This document shows, piece by piece, positions 34,395-47,307 of a DNA stretch of 64,000 bases. Within the stretch, counting starts at the first letter, position 1; the number at the start of each line of letters is the position of its first letter. Source of the stretch: Lophius americanus (Eukaryota; Chordata; Actinopteri; Lophiiformes; Lophiidae). The stretch lies in NCBI GenBank assembly GCA_037951165.1, contig JBBDHG010000116.1, positions 1 through 64,000 on the forward strand, read 5' to 3'. The notes beneath the pieces were generated by a model. It did no database searches and was not told the DNA's origin. It was given only the letters and a program-made list of their open reading frames with translations. Made by a program: the position numbers and the translations under genes.

Positions 34395-37300
34395 GATTTT
34401 CTTAATGTATTCCAGAGAGCATCATTTCAAAAATGACTATTGCTTTTTTGTTGAAAGTGACAGTTCATGTCTGCTCTTCAAGTCTATTATTTTGTGAGCC
34501 AACAAAGCCTTAAGTATGCAGAATTCTTTCCAAAAGCCCCATCATTAGTTTAAGCATCAAGCAATTTCTTTCTGGTTAACTTGGTTTGGAATTAAACTTT
34601 TAAGAGCGCAAGTTTTTGTGCAGACCTGATTTCTAGCCGTGGACAGAGAATGACCGAAGCAAAAATAAATGAAAACGGTTGAGGCGTCCTCCAGATAGAG
34701 AGGTAAAAGGAAGGAAAAAAGCATGTCCCTGCAAAGACGGACTGTTTAAGTTGAAAACCTGGAGCAATTCTTGAGTGAAAAGTCCTGTCAAACTTTTTGA
34801 AACGGTTGTGGACTGACCCTTACCTGGAGGTCTAAAGATAGCATCTGTTAAAGATGACATTAATGAGGTCTTTGGAAATGATTTAAGGTGCCATAACTCA
34901 TGAGGAGAACGCTGAAGGTTAACAAAGGATTGAACAAGAGGATTGTTTAGGCTAGCAGCTGCTTTGCATAAACTTGGAAGGAACAGCAATGGATGGTTCT
35001 TCAATGTTTTACAGCTGGAGTCCCGCCTGTTGGAGTCCAAAAGTTTAAAGAACTGCTGTTTTAACGCAAAGTCCTCATGAACTTGAGGTATGCTCAAAGT
35101 TTATGTGTATAACTAGCGTCTGAAAATCAGACACGCACACGATGGATTGAGATAATGAGGCAAAGCAGTTAGTCAAAGAGGAATTGCAGATGGCAGTAAC
35201 ATCGCAACAACATGCTGCTTCTGGTCTTTCAACTTTGTCAAACGAAAGAACAGTAAGGGGGTAAAGTGGGGCCTGTGCCTCTTCCTCATTACTCAGCCTG
35301 TTTACGACCAAATTAAACTGATGTTTAGCCTTCCTCGGCCTTAACAGACTTTCCCATGACGCTCTTTTTCACCATAAGGTCAATGTTTACGCCTCAGCAC
35401 TCACTACAACCATTCAATATGGCCAACACTCCTGTGTTCCTGTTCTTGAAGTGAGGCTCAGCTCTTGGTTTCAGCATTTACTAAAGGCCGTCAGGGCTCA
35501 CAACCTCATCCCAAAGATTAAATTAAAGGAGGTTTGGAGGGTAAATGGCTAACTATTAATGAGAGCAAGTGTTAGTTTGAGAAGGTTTTTGAACCTCAAC
35601 ATCAGTGAGTAATCTTTCTGTCATTGAGGAGTTTAAAGGCAGCAAAGGAAACCTCAGAGAGTTAATGAGTCCTTAGGTTTTACGTAAAAGGGAACCATCT
35701 GGAGTAATGAAGTTACTCCAGTTATTAGATGTAAAATAGTCTTAGGACTTAGATTTACACCTTTGTTTTTCTGTTTTTACTCTGAATTTAAAGGAAGTGT
35801 CATTCCATTCATCGTTTGCTTTTGAAACTAATTCAACATTTACCCGAATGTCGGAAAGAGTTCGTAAAATTAAAGTGTCCTGCAGTCAGAAATAAGTTTT
35901 TTGGCGGAATCTTTGAGCACCACTAAATAGATTGGTCTTTGCACAAAGTCTAACTCTGTGCTAACTCTATCTGTGCTCATTGAAAATCTAGTTTTAAAAG
36001 GCCAGTGAGTATGATCTCCAAGAGTTTGGTAGCCAGTCTTGCTCTGATATTCAGCATTATACAAGTTTGGAGTAGGAACCTGAAGCTTCTGGCGTTTGTA
36101 TGCCAAGGAGGGACTTCACAGTGAAGTATTTCATGTGTCCAGAGGTTAAACTTTACACTCAGGAATCTAAGATCCCTCCGATATGTTAAGAAATAAGTGA
36201 TGAAATGACTGCGGGCCTGCAAAAAGAAGAGTTACTGTTAATGATTAACCCAGTTAATGCCAAAATCGCCATATTTTTTTATTTTAAAATCTCTGCTGAG
36301 TATAAAGGGAATATGTGTCATGGGGCATCTCGCAAACTTGTTTCTTGGGAAAGAAAAAGAGAACATTTTATTCCTTACCAAAATTTTGGTCTAATGTTGC
36401 AGGATGATTTTCATTGCATTTTAATACCTCAAATCTCAATACGGGTTTAATTTGACCCCTTTCTCTTTTGATCCTTTCTGGAAAAGCTAAAGAAAATGAA
36501 GTTTTAGTGAGTGTAGTTCCAGCACGCCAACCATCATGTGGCTCTGTGAGAATCTGCCAGTGGAGGCGGTTAACTATGGAGCACTGGAGCCATAGTTGTA
36601 CATTTACTTGGCTGGTCTCTCTCTGCAGAGCATTCCATTCCCTCCACTTGTCTCAACCATACCACTGATAAAGTCAAAGGTCAGCCTGAAGAAGAGAGGG
36701 AAAAAGGAGGAGGGGTGATGGTGGTTGGTAGGGAGTGTCCTTTATTTTCCCTGAGTGTTAGCTTGGAGGTTTCTCTGTGTGTACAACTGGTCTGTCATTT
36801 TTAACAAAGTGAAGAGGAGAAAGTAGAGTAGGATGTGTCTCCTCCACTGAACTCCCCGGCATGTGGGTGTTCTGACATGCGATGCTTCATGGGCAATTAA
36901 CCTAAGCAGGTGGATACATCACCAATTGGTTCATGCTTAGGATTTCCACGGAATTTCATTGGAGACACATTGTTATTGGGAAAAACTAGTAAAATTTGCA
37001 TTTGGTCTCTCCTCTAATATCTGCATATATCCCACCAGACACTGGTGATGGTGACTGATTTTTCTACTGAGGCTGATATGGCTGATGACATGTTGATGTC
37101 TGGAGGAGTGGGTGCTTAGAAAGAATCAGCAAAATGATAGGCTAAGAAAGAAAGTGTGACTTGCTAATTAGTGTGATTAAGAGGTATGCATGAAAATAAG
37201 AAAACGTCTGGTAGTTGTAGCCTTCAAAGGTGGAACAAATCAAATACACCAATAGAGGTGACATATCTGAGCTCCACTTCAACATACCTATCTGTGTTGC

Positions 37301-40300
37301 AAATCCAAACAGACAAAAATCCCTCCAAGTTGTTTGCTTCTTTGGAGAACTCCCCAGAGGGCACTTCTTCTCCAAGAGTCTTCAAAACTGTTTGGTCTAA
37401 AAATGTCTAGTGATGCCCTCTGACTGTGTGAGGATCAAACGCTTTGCTTGACCTTGACCCTGACCCTTGCCTGTCTTGTGTGTAAAAGACTTAATGCTCC
37501 AGGAAGCATCTCAAACAATCTCTGTATGTTGTTTAGGTAGATAGGTAATCCCATCTGGACGTCAAACACCTCCGATGTCTCCTCCGATCAGATATTCTAT
37601 CAGGTGCATTAGTATAATGATCTCAGTGGCACTGCTGCCTGAGATGTTATCTCAGCCATGTACAACATTGTTGTTGTATCTATACGCCATCCTTGAGTTC
37701 ATATATACTTTGCGTCGATCGACGGTTCAACTATAATGGATCCCCAGCGGGACCCTTAACGCCAGTCTGTCTGTATTATTTCCGTGTGGTTTGATCCAAA
37801 ATGGCCTCCTGTGGGATGAACTACTTCTGAATGACCCCCCCTGAATGCACCACAGGTGAGTGTGGTTTCCTGTGGTGAAGAGGGAGTCAAGGGGCTGACA
37901 GTAGGCGACTTGTTCAGGCAGGACTCATGCCGTGTGTGAGACCGTGATGCCTGCCAGCTGTGTAAAGCTCGCCTAAGTCCCTGCATTGCTTTTAAATTGC
38001 TGTCATTGTACGACGAAAAGGACGTCCATCATCTGCAAATCTCCTGTTTTCACTATAGTTTCACTTGTTTCAGGGGAGTTTTAAAAACAGATGATGATGT
38101 CTTGTTTTAAAAACCTAATCCCATTTCCAGGGATTTCTGCCATCTTTTAATGTCTATGTTGGAGGTTGTTATGCAAAGCATCAAATCATAACATGTGCTA
38201 CCGCAATGAATCAGTGAAAAGATACTCTTCCCATTGCTTGGCGGCTGGAGGGGAAGATTTTCATGCGTGAATATAGCAAATTCATACTTTGAATGCGTAG
38301 ATTGAAAAAGGCAGCAATGTTGAAAACATAATATACATAGCGTCAATGAGATGAGGTGAGATTTTAAATGTAAAACTCAAAAACTCACTCTATAGTGATC
38401 TCCCACAGAAAAGGCTATTCACATTATCATCCAAAGTTTTACCCCTAAATATTTTACGTGTACAGATGGAGACGTGTACAACTGGATATCTAAATGTCTC
38501 AAACTACCAAACATCTGGGGCGAACATCTGGACCATTCAAAGTTCCTGAAAAAGATTGTTGAGAGTTGAATTGGTGTGAAACTTACTGCTCTTTAGTGTG
38601 AGCAAAAGGAACATAAAGTACATTGGGCATGTACATTATATTTATCATGATGCATTTTTATCCTTTTCCAAATACGCACGTTCACCTCTTAGCGAAAACA
38701 GTAAAACAACCCGCATAATATTTTGTAGGTCCCCTTTTTGCCACCAAAGCACTTCTGTGATGTGTTCCCCATTTATGTAAATTAGCCTTTTGTCTGTCCT
38801 GATATCACTGTAGACGAATGCAAAATCCTACAAGACCTACGGATGTACTCTTACCCCTGACATCCAACTACTGTCAACCATTTCCACCATATCACAAAGG
38901 CAAACTGTACACTTGCTGCCTTATGTATCCCACCCACTGGCAGGTTCCATTGCTATAATCTGATAATCTGATGTTATTTGGATCCCCACTGTTAGTAGGT
39001 ATGATGTTACGGCTGATCAGTATGTAAATGCATTCATAAATAAAGGTTCTAATTCACACAGTCTATTCACATGCCATCAGAAACTTCTCGACAATCCAAT
39101 TAAATTTGACAAATTCTTTGTGCGATTCATCTCAAAATTGGTTTCTTCATTTTCATTTCATGAAATATATTCAATTCTTTTTGGTTTTCTTTCAACTAGG
39201 TCGCTTTTTAACATGACTGATTCTGATTGTCATCACCATGGCAACAGTAATCATAAACTGGTAAGCAGCTAGTAGAGAGTGTGACTGTCTTAATGATGTT
39301 AAAATGCACTGATGGTCCCTACATTTAACTACTTTATGTGCAACCCTGCTGCAAACCTTTCTATGAATTGTCCTCCGTGCTTGCCGTTCGTTGGCTCCTA
39401 CCTCTGAAGTTTACAATCTGTGCCCCCATCCTTTCAAACAGCCGGTTCAAATACAAACCATTAAGGCGCTGCTGTCCATCTTCGAGTATACACACTGTCA
39501 CAACAAACTACAAGAACCAGCTTCAAGCATGGTCCTTTCAGCAAACTGAGGTCCCCTGTATACATGTGTATTAAACACCCATAATGCACTGCAGATGCAG
39601 GTCAGAGCTGGGTTTTTTCTGCTTGGACCTCTTTCTTTCCTCTGAGGAGGGGAGACAACAACCCCATGAGGGATGAAATGATATCATTTAGTTGCCAAAT
39701 GGTGATATTTTGAGGTATTTGTTCTTTTTTTTTACTCAGGCTGTGATTGTGACAGATTTTTAAAATCTTCTACCATCATTCTTGTTTTTAAAGGGTGGAA
39801 GAATTCACTCAAGATGAAAACCAATGGAACTGTTTTTCAGTGTTTACTTTAAACTGTGAATTATTTCTACATCAGTTTATTTAAAGCTAAATCACAACCT
39901 CTCCTCTTTTCAACATCTTGATTTTAAACATGTCACTATTTCATCCGGTGACCTTATTTCCCCTGATCTCCTATGGCTATTTTATCGTCCCCTCTACTTG
40001 TTTTCGAGTAATTTACTATCACACCAGAGGGGAAAAGGCCAAACACAAAGCATTTCTAATGGCATATTTAATTCTTTCATTTAATAACTATTCTCTTCTA
40101 ATTTTAGCCTCATTATATGTCAGGGTTGCTATAGAAGATAAATATTTTTCTCTCCTGAAAACTTCAAAACAGACCTATTCAGCGAGATTTTTTTGGGAGA
40201 TTGTTGTTTCTAGCCAGAAAAAAAGGTTAGAGCTGGCTCACTGATTGGCTAAGACTTCAACTCCAGGAGAGAAGGCAGTGGCGTTCTGTGTTTGTATAAA

Positions 40301-40627
40301 AAGTTATTGTTGAAATAACCAATAAGATTTTGATTTTTAGTGTTTGGGTCAATAAAAATCATCGCCTAGACCTTCAGGAGGGCTAAAGGAACTTGCATAG
40401 ATGGTAGGCCTGGGTGTGATTTTAAGGCAGGCTAATCCTGCGTCAGTATTACGCATGAGGAAGGCACTTCATTCATATCCTCTGCTCCTGCTGATCGCTC
40501 ATTTTGGTGTTGAATCTCGTTTGAACACTTTATTCCAATAGATAAATGTTGCTGTCTCCTTGAGTATGGGTTGGTTGGGTAGTCCGACAAGAGCCTGTTG
40601 CTGTAGAGTCACTATGAAGGTATTGTA
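34395..40627. other. Long unrecognised stretch, no gene seen
   Basis: About 6 kb of mostly AT-rich sequence. The longest open frame (34633-35097, minus, 154 codons) has no recognised domain, no flanking splice sites and ordinary spacer composition, so it is not annotated as a gene. At 38976-39000 'ttatttggatccccactg' resembles the start of the repeat inserted at 58.6 kb. Nothing else was recognised. Confidence 0.4.
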
Positions 40628-40690
40628 GGGCAGCCTAATTGTTGGATTATAGCACTGGAAGCCCAGGTTCGAAACCGACAGCCCGCCACT
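40628..40690 (+). mobile_element. tRNA-derived SINE head
   Basis: The order 'gggcagcctaattgttggat', tatagcactgg and then 'aggttcgaaacc' matches the A-box and B-box arrangement of a tRNA-derived SINE promoter (B box at 40666-40676). The body downstream is not recognisable. The flanks do not fold into a tRNA acceptor stem, so it is not a working tRNA gene. Confidence 0.5.
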
Positions 40691-40867
40691 ATATCACATC
40701 ATTTATAATTTTTTACTTGCGAATACTGGTGGGTATAGTTTGCATTTGTTTCTACTCTTCTTTTGGTCTCTGGCGATTGTAGCCTCCTCCACCTTCATGT
40801 ATTTGGTCAGAAAGTCCATAACCATACTTCATTTTGACCCTGAATACAACAACCTGTGTTTGTTGGC

Positions 40868-40927
40868 GCGTGTGTGTGTGTGGGTGTGTGTGTGTGTGAA
40901 TGTGTGGGTGTGTGCGTGTGTGCGCGC
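40868..40927. repeat. (GT)n microsatellite, interrupted
   Basis: A GT array with gggt, gaat and gcgt interruptions, ending in cgcgca. Confidence 0.95.
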
Positions 40928-42015
40928 AGATAGAAATAAACCTATCTGCTCCTGTATCGTCTGTCAGATAGTCTCTCTCTGTCTGTCCCTCTACCTCCTC
41001 CTGGACTGAGGCCTGTTCCGCATGCTTACCTGATGGTTTCTTGGCATGTGTTTGTGTGCTCTGAGGAGGCAGAAAATGGGTTGTTTTAGAAGACAGGTTC
41101 AAACAAAAAGGAATTTCTTTGTTCAAATAAGGATGAAAAAAAAACATTGGATTTTGCGGTAAACATTAAGTCAAAGTGTGTTTGTTTTTTTCTTTTTTCT
41201 TTTTTGCCTTTTCTGAACTGTAATAATCCATCTCAGTCATTTTTGACTTGTGTCCGAGGTCCTGTTAGTCCATCACCTCAACTCTGGGTACATGGTTGCT
41301 GTGGCAACCCCTGCCAAAGCTGCCGTTTGAGAGATTCCCAGCAGCTGTCTGGCTAACACAACAACACACGCACACACACTCCAGAAGCATGCACACGCCC
41401 TTCAAAGGCTCTCTCTCATTAGTCTCTGTCAGTGTCACTCGACCGTCCTCCTCCTTGACAAGCTGTTGTGACATTACTGCTATGTTTCATCTCCAGCCTT
41501 CTCACTGGCCAGCCAACTTCCACAATACTTCTGTCAACCTCTGAGTATGTTCCTGTGTCACGTGAAGGGATTGTAGAAGTCAATGGAAACTATCTTCTTA
41601 CCCAAAGTTTCCACAATGAAGCTAATCCTAATGCAAAATTTGGACTTCTGGCATTATATTCGCTCCAAAAATACAGAGTAGTAACCAAAACTTTTACATA
41701 AATCTTTGAAAAGTCAGCAATATCGGAAACCAACGATGAAGCAATTGCTTTCACATCTTGTCGATCTACTCCAAAATTCTGTGGTTCCATCAGATGCACT
41801 CTTGCCTCCAGTTTAATTGTAATCCTTCATATATTTTGAGTGTAATGGACAAACAATGTAAAAAAAAACAACCTTATCTTACAAAATTGGTAAAAGTTTG
41901 TTCCTTTATCTAATAACCACTCCAAAAAGCCATGGCTTATCTACATTCAAACGTTTCACGTAACAGGTTTAGACAAAATTAATTTGGTACTTTTTGTGTC
42001 ATAAATGAAAATGTC
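40928..42015. other. No gene recognised
   Basis: Mixed sequence with T-rich runs near 41185 and a short (AC)n at about 41362-41380. Chance frames only. Confidence 0.45.
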
Positions 42016-42056
42016 TGGAAAGAAAGTCCTGTTAAAAAAACAGGACTTTCTTTCCA
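42016..42056. repeat. Perfect 18-bp inverted repeat, 5-nt loop
   Basis: The left arm tggaaagaaagtcctgtt (42016-42033) is exactly complementary to the right arm 42039-42056, with loop aaaaa. The stem has no mismatch. It could be a recent template-switch palindrome or part of a small hairpin RNA. Nothing else supports the latter. Confidence 0.95.
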
Positions 42057-43709
42057 TGTATACCAAAATCTTGAATGAACAGCCAAAACTTTTATGTAAG
42101 TATCTGAAAAGACAACAAGATGAAAACTACCACTATGTAAATATACAAATACTACTTTACTTATACTTTTTTGTACATTTCAGGGCTTTTTTTTTTCACT
42201 GGCTTTAAGTTTTATTGTTTACATATGGAAGGGACATTTTCCTTCATGGTCAACTATTGAAAACATAGTTTATATTATAACTTATTAAATAACTGGCCAA
42301 ACAGATGCATAGAAACCAAACTTGATATAAATGCCAATTTTAACTTAGACTATTAATCTAATAGTATTAAGTATTTTTCTGCTTTTGTAACATTTTAAAG
42401 ATTTTTCTCCTGCCTCTATTGCTTTTCAATCAGCTTCTTTGCTACATTTACTCCAAAAAAGTGTATAACTGCGATTGTGCGAGTCTAAACACAGACGCGT
42501 ATTGGTCATGGAAGCTGATTCTCTCATCGTGGGTGACGTTGGTGGTCCTGTCATCAGTGTATACGTTCATTCTCTTTATGCCGCTGTTGAGGAGAAAAAC
42601 AACTATGTCACAGACATATTTAAGATTACACTAAACAGAGTGTAAGGGTGTGAAGGGGTTTGTATATGCTGGAAGTTTACCTGAGGTTTGCTCTCTTGTG
42701 AAGCTTTAAGTCCGTGGAAAGCCATTAAGTATACGGTGAGGGATTGCTGTGTAAACAGAGGTATACAAATAAAGTTGGATTGAAACCAGTTAGATGTTTA
42801 CTTCTCTGAAAACAATGTAAAGTCATCTTTCTTCAGTTTTCCTGCAGTTTTGATTCAACAGGCCCTTAAAAGGTAGCAATACATTTAAGGAAAGTGTTTT
42901 TATGCAAGTATTTTGTAATTCTTTACGCTATTTATTGAATTTGTATAGCTTGTTTTGTAAAACTCCTCTCATGTCCAGACAACTTTTCTTGCTTGTCGAT
43001 ATCAACTCCATTACCTGAACTCTGTGTATCCGCCTGCAACTTTACGGATAAAAAACTTTACGGATAAAAATTGTTATTCAGTTGCATAACAATGTGCAGA
43101 ATTTTACAGGGATGCTAATGGGTTTTACTAGTTAAACTTAGCATAGAAGCTAGGCTAATGAGAGAGGGTATCGGAGGAAAAACAGTTTGTCGATTCTGAA
43201 AAAATGTCATGTTTTTCTTCTCCTGACCAAATAATTCTATCCATGCTTTCTTTTTTTCTCTTTATCTTACATATTGAGGTCTAATTCTTTTCATAAGTCC
43301 GAGCAGAGGTGGATGAAGTGGGTGGAGGTGGAGGATGTGAGGGAGAGATGGTGTTTTCATCCCTGTCCTCGACACAACTGACAGGTGTACCTGTCTCATG
43401 ATGGGAGGAATGTGAGGAGGACAAAAGGAAGGAGGGAGAGCCTGACAAGAAATGGGTGGAGGTGGGAACGGGTAGAGATAGGAAGTAACTAGTACATCTT
43501 CATATCAACATCTTTTGTATTCCCTGTATCCCATTCAACAAGTTTTGATATGTCTCATATTTTTTTAAATATTTTTTTAATGTCTCTCCTATATTCCGTT
43601 TCTTTCTCCCTCCATCCTTCCATGTTTGTAATTTTCCGCCAGAGAACAAGTTGTGGATTGACGTGCCCTATAGACTAGAAAAACAGTAGACACATTCCTC
43701 AGCTTTGTG
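42057..43709. other. No gene or element recognised
   Basis: AT-rich, with purine-rich sequence at 43310-43490. No convincing coding frame. Confidence 0.45.
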
Positions 43710-43736
43710 CACACACACACACACACACACACACAC
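43710..43736. repeat. (CA)n microsatellite
   Basis: Uninterrupted CA dinucleotide array. Confidence 0.97.
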
Positions 43737-44133
43737 GTCCGCTCCTCCATGTCCTAACCTGGTAATTGTCAGTGGATGCTCCGTTGAGCGTAGCCGTGCC
43801 TTTTTACTGTCAACAAAAGATGTTTAATGAATTTCACCCTTTCTTTTCAGAGGTAAACACATACTTTTTACTGTTCCTTGTAACTGCATGCAAGGGCTAT
43901 AAACGACCCAAGACAGGAATTCCTCGCAAGAAAGATATTGTGCAGGAGGAGAGGGACTTGGAGGGAGATTGGCAAAGAAGGGCAAAGGGTTGAATGAGGT
44001 GAGTGAAGGAAAACAGGAGAAGAAAAAACAAAAAAACATTGGATGATATGAAGGATGAAACTTGACAGAAATTCATGTGCAAGTTCAAAGTGGTATTTCT
44101 ACCAAGGCCCACATTTTTACGATTGGAATCCTT
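43737..44133. other. No gene recognised
   Basis: A 75-codon plus frame at 43766 and overlapping minus frames look like chance. An acceptor-like 'ctttcttttcag' precedes 'aggtaaac' at about 43853, but would leave only a 2-base exon. Confidence 0.45.
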
Positions 44134-44380
44134 TAATAGCGGAGGTCTCTCAGAAGCTCACTATTACTATTCGGAAGGTCAGTGGTTCCATCCCTGTCCC
44201 CTGCAATCCACATGTTGCTCAAGCACAACTTGCTCAGAATCTAATACTGAAGTTCAGATTCCTCTGGGTTCCTCTTCCATTAGAGAGTAAATGATGGTGT
44301 GAACGGTTACTGGTCCTGTCGAGCAAGTGGCACTCTACATCCCAGCCTCTGCCAACAAGATATGACTTAGTATGAATAAG
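44134..44380 (+). mobile_element. tRNA-derived SINE, nearly full length, diverged
   Basis: In order: a decayed A-box region (gcggaggtctctcagaagct), 'ggaaggtcagtggttccatc' with the B box, 'ccctgcaatccacatgt', then 'gtgaacggttactggtcctg' and 'agcaagtggcactctacatc' with ccagcctctgcc. This is the complete layout of a common fish SINE, about 240 bp. The middle block matches the minus-strand copy at 31.7 kb. Confidence 0.75.
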
Positions 44381-44461
44381 TTAATTCCAGCTTGTATTCG
44401 GACAGGCGCTCCACTAGTCCATTTATCCTTTATGTTGGCATTGATGCTCAGCCACAAGAAA

Positions 44462-44532
44462 GGGGCGACCATAGCTCAGCGAGTAGAGAAGTTGTCCCCC
44501 AACTCAATACTCGACGGTTCGATCCAAGCGAG
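44462..44532 (+). mobile_element. tRNA-like SINE head next to the SINE
   Basis: A head of the form 'ggggcgaccatagctcagcg' with agtagagaag, then 'cgacggttcgatcc', gives good A and B boxes of RNA polymerase III promoters, about 33 bp apart. The 5' ggggcga has no complementary 3' acceptor arm, so it is not a functional tRNA. A purine-rich stretch follows to about 44590. It is a second, truncated SINE 80 bp after the first. Confidence 0.6.
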
Positions 44533-44770
44533 GAGAACAAGCGGAAGTAGGCGAAAGAAGAGAGAAGAGAGAGAGAAAGCAGATAGGCAGGAGGAGTGGG
44601 GAATGTAAAAAAAGATTTTGCAACTAAAAATACTCTGGGTACTTTTTATGCACACATGTCCTTCTTTTATGGTTTTGCATTAAATGACAAAGTGATTATA
44701 ATTTAGAGACTCTCACACACTCAGTTTAGGAGCGTGCTGCTCTTACCCTTGACCCTTGACCACGGTCTGA

Positions 44771-44791
44771 TTTTAGATTTTAGATTTTAGA
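44771..44791. repeat. 3 x 7-bp tandem repeat (ttttaga)
   Basis: Three exact heptamer copies. Confidence 0.95.
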
Positions 44792-44820
44792 CTTTATGGA
44801 CACAAACACACCTACTTACA

Positions 44821-44824
<4 letters not shown>

Positions 44825-44888
<64 letters not shown>
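44825..44888. repeat. (CA)32 microsatellite
   Basis: Sixty-four bases of uninterrupted CA. On minus it gives the Val-Cys repeat in chance frames. Confidence 0.98.
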
Positions 44889-44889
<1 letters not shown>

Positions 44890-45211
44890 CCATGTGACTG
44901 GCTTCATTACAGATAGATCCGACCACCCCTTTACTTCCTTCTGTCTGTGTTTGGTAATAACAGACCCAAAGCGAGCGAGGTCTTCCTGGCCCAGACCCAG
45001 ACTCATTAAAACCTATTTTGATAATCTCATCATGCATGATCTCGTGCAGAAAGTAGTCTCATGACTCTGCTGCCGGTGCCAAGCTGCAGTTTAAGAATGT
45101 TCTTGTAGGTATCATTTATTGGATGGGTTGAAATACGCAAACTATTCTTCTGAACAGAAGCTTAGATGAAGATATTACGCAGTGTCCCTGGATGACTCAG
45201 ACGGAAAAGTA

Positions 45212-45240
45212 GTCTCTCCCCTGACCATCAGGGGAGAGAC
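45212..45240. repeat. Perfect 12-bp inverted repeat, 5-nt loop
   Basis: The left arm gtctctcccctg (45212-45223) pairs exactly with caggggagagac (45229-45240), loop accat. A second strong hairpin follows 50 bp downstream. Confidence 0.93.
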
Positions 45241-45290
45241 CATCAGTCCATTTCAGAGTTATTTTAAGCTAAGAAAGCAATTACAGCGAG

Positions 45291-45338
45291 AGAAGCCCTA
45301 CTTTAACGGGTCACAAACGCCGTTAAAGTGGGGCTTCT
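45291..45338. repeat. 19-bp inverted repeat with one mismatch, 10-nt loop
   Basis: The arm agaagccctactttaacgg (45291-45309) pairs with 45320-45338 except at one position. Together with 45212-45240 it makes a tandem pair of compact hairpins within 130 bp. Confidence 0.93.
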
Positions 45339-47284
45339 TGACTCAGTGTTTATCAGATTTATCTAATCTCTACTCCTGCTCTTATCAGCACCTGTTGTTT
45401 CCTACCTGAAACTCATTTGCCATTAACGCTGTCCTTAGCATCAATATATCATATCAAACAATGCTCAACATGTAAATGTATTGTTTCTTCTTTTAAAGCT
45501 CATCTTCTCTATGAGCGGATAAATAGCGTTCACATGAACTTTAATGCAAAAAAATTTACAATAAATTAATAAAGTTATGGCGTATCATTAAAAAGGTCAC
45601 GCTCTATGCAAGCTCTGTAAAAATCAACCTGCCTGTATTCCCACCTAACACCCAACAGGAAGTGTCTTGGAATTTGCATATAAAGCTGCAGTATTTTCCA
45701 AAAGTAACACATATTAAAGCTTATATCTGTCTCACCTTCCATTTAGGGGGAATTGGGTTCTGGTACTACTTGGGTCTAATGGTGGTTCCTTTGGTCATTG
45801 CTTCTAGCAGATCTGTCCCTAATTTCTTGCGAGATGGTGGTGATCTAATGGTCCTCAACATCTTCATGGGCTGGGAAAGAGGAAGAAAAACTGCATCAAA
45901 TGACAATTATTTACTTTAATATTTACCGTAGGTGACCGTACTTTACTTCTCAATAGCTGCGATTAAGTAAATGCATTTTCATGGTAAGTTATTTTCTTTA
46001 AAGTGTAGGGGTTGTAAACTGGACACTGAGCGGACACAGCTTGGACATTTTTATGTTCGCTATCTCTGACGTTTCTTCCTGTCGCTCCTTCTTTCATGTC
46101 GTCCTTCCTGTAATGTCAAATAAACCAAACAAAACGAAGACGTGGGTGGCGGCTCTGAGCGTAAACACAGAACATTCATTTGACTTTCAATGGAAAGTAA
46201 AAAAGATTTTTTTAAAAAGTGAAGACCTGCAGCTGGCTTGTAAGACCCCGCAATGCTTGCAACATGTCGGACGTTCCTCGGATAACATGAAGACAGGCTC
46301 TCTACGGGTTCCAATAGATCTAAAACAGCTCCATCTGCAAGAAGGAAAGGTCTTAATTCATTCATTCATTGTCTTGTGGAAGTTATGTTTCATAAATACA
46401 AAACTGTACAGGAACACATGTTGAATGTCACGGGGGTGAACACACGAACCCAAACTTCCTCCTCCATGTAGTGAAGGAAGTTTGGATTTAAATTCAGCAT
46501 TTGGTTTCTTGACCTGTTTTTTATCCTCTTGTTACACTTGACACACAGCCACAGGAACTTAGCATGTGTTCGAGAATTCATGGACAGTAAGCCTGCATGT
46601 ATCTGTGTGTGTGTGAGTGTGCGTATGTTTTTTTAGAGAGTGTGTTTGCGTCTCAGCTTGTCTTTGCTGGCCAGCTGTTGAGATTGCCTTACAGTGGTTT
46701 TGGAAAAGCAAAGGGTTTCTTCAGTTCACATGCCTGACAAATACAAAATTCATAATCATCTTCATCTTCTTGCGATTAAAGTCACTCGTTGGGTTGCTTT
46801 GCCCTGAAATAGACGAATAGATAACGTACATTCCAGGAAGCAGGATTACGCAAGAACTATGGAGGATGGTGGGAGGATAGGTCTTAGGCTGGGGAACATC
46901 CCGGTACATTTTTGCTGCAGATATTTAAAATGGGGCATATATTGAATTTGTCTCACTGTCTTTACCATTGGGAGATTTTTTCAATGTTTTCTCTGACTCC
47001 ATCTGTCATTTTCTGTAACCGATTATCCTGCGCAGGTTTGCGTCACATGATAATCCACAGAACATACCGATCCCTTTCCAGAGCTGCCACATGTCAGTCA
47101 GTGATCGTTTGAACACCCATAATACCCTCTGGCTGATGGCTGGATGTGAGTGTCAGGTTGAACTTCCTACCTGTTATTGTTTGTGAACCTCTGGACAGCC
47201 AGTGAGTGATGGACAATGATTTGTGGAATTCATGGTGTGAGGCGTGCCTGCTGGTTAAATGGGGCGAGAGGACATGGAGGTGGT
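45339..47284. other. No gene recognised; weak inverted repeat at 46450-46485
   Basis: An 11-bp exact inverted repeat (ccaaacttcct with aggaagtttgg) has a 14-nt spacer at 46450-46485. The 127-codon plus frame at 46041-46424 and the overlapping minus frame lack domain features. Confidence 0.45.
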
Positions 47285-47307
47285 GGGGGTTTGGGAGGGG
47301 CTGGGGG
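47285..47307 (+). other. Potential G-quadruplex
   Basis: Four G-tracts of 5, 3, 4 and 5 with loops ttt, a and ct fit the standard intramolecular quadruplex rule. Confidence 0.6.

Noticed and set aside
34633..35097. 154-codon open frame on minus, the longest in the window.
   Set aside because: No recognisable domain, no repeat-protein motif I can defend, no splice signals, and composition like the surrounding spacer.
44462..44532. Possible tRNA gene (good A and B boxes).
   Set aside because: The 5' ggggcga has no complementary 3' acceptor arm and the sequence continues as a SINE-like purine tail, so it is a tRNA-derived repeat rather than a tRNA.
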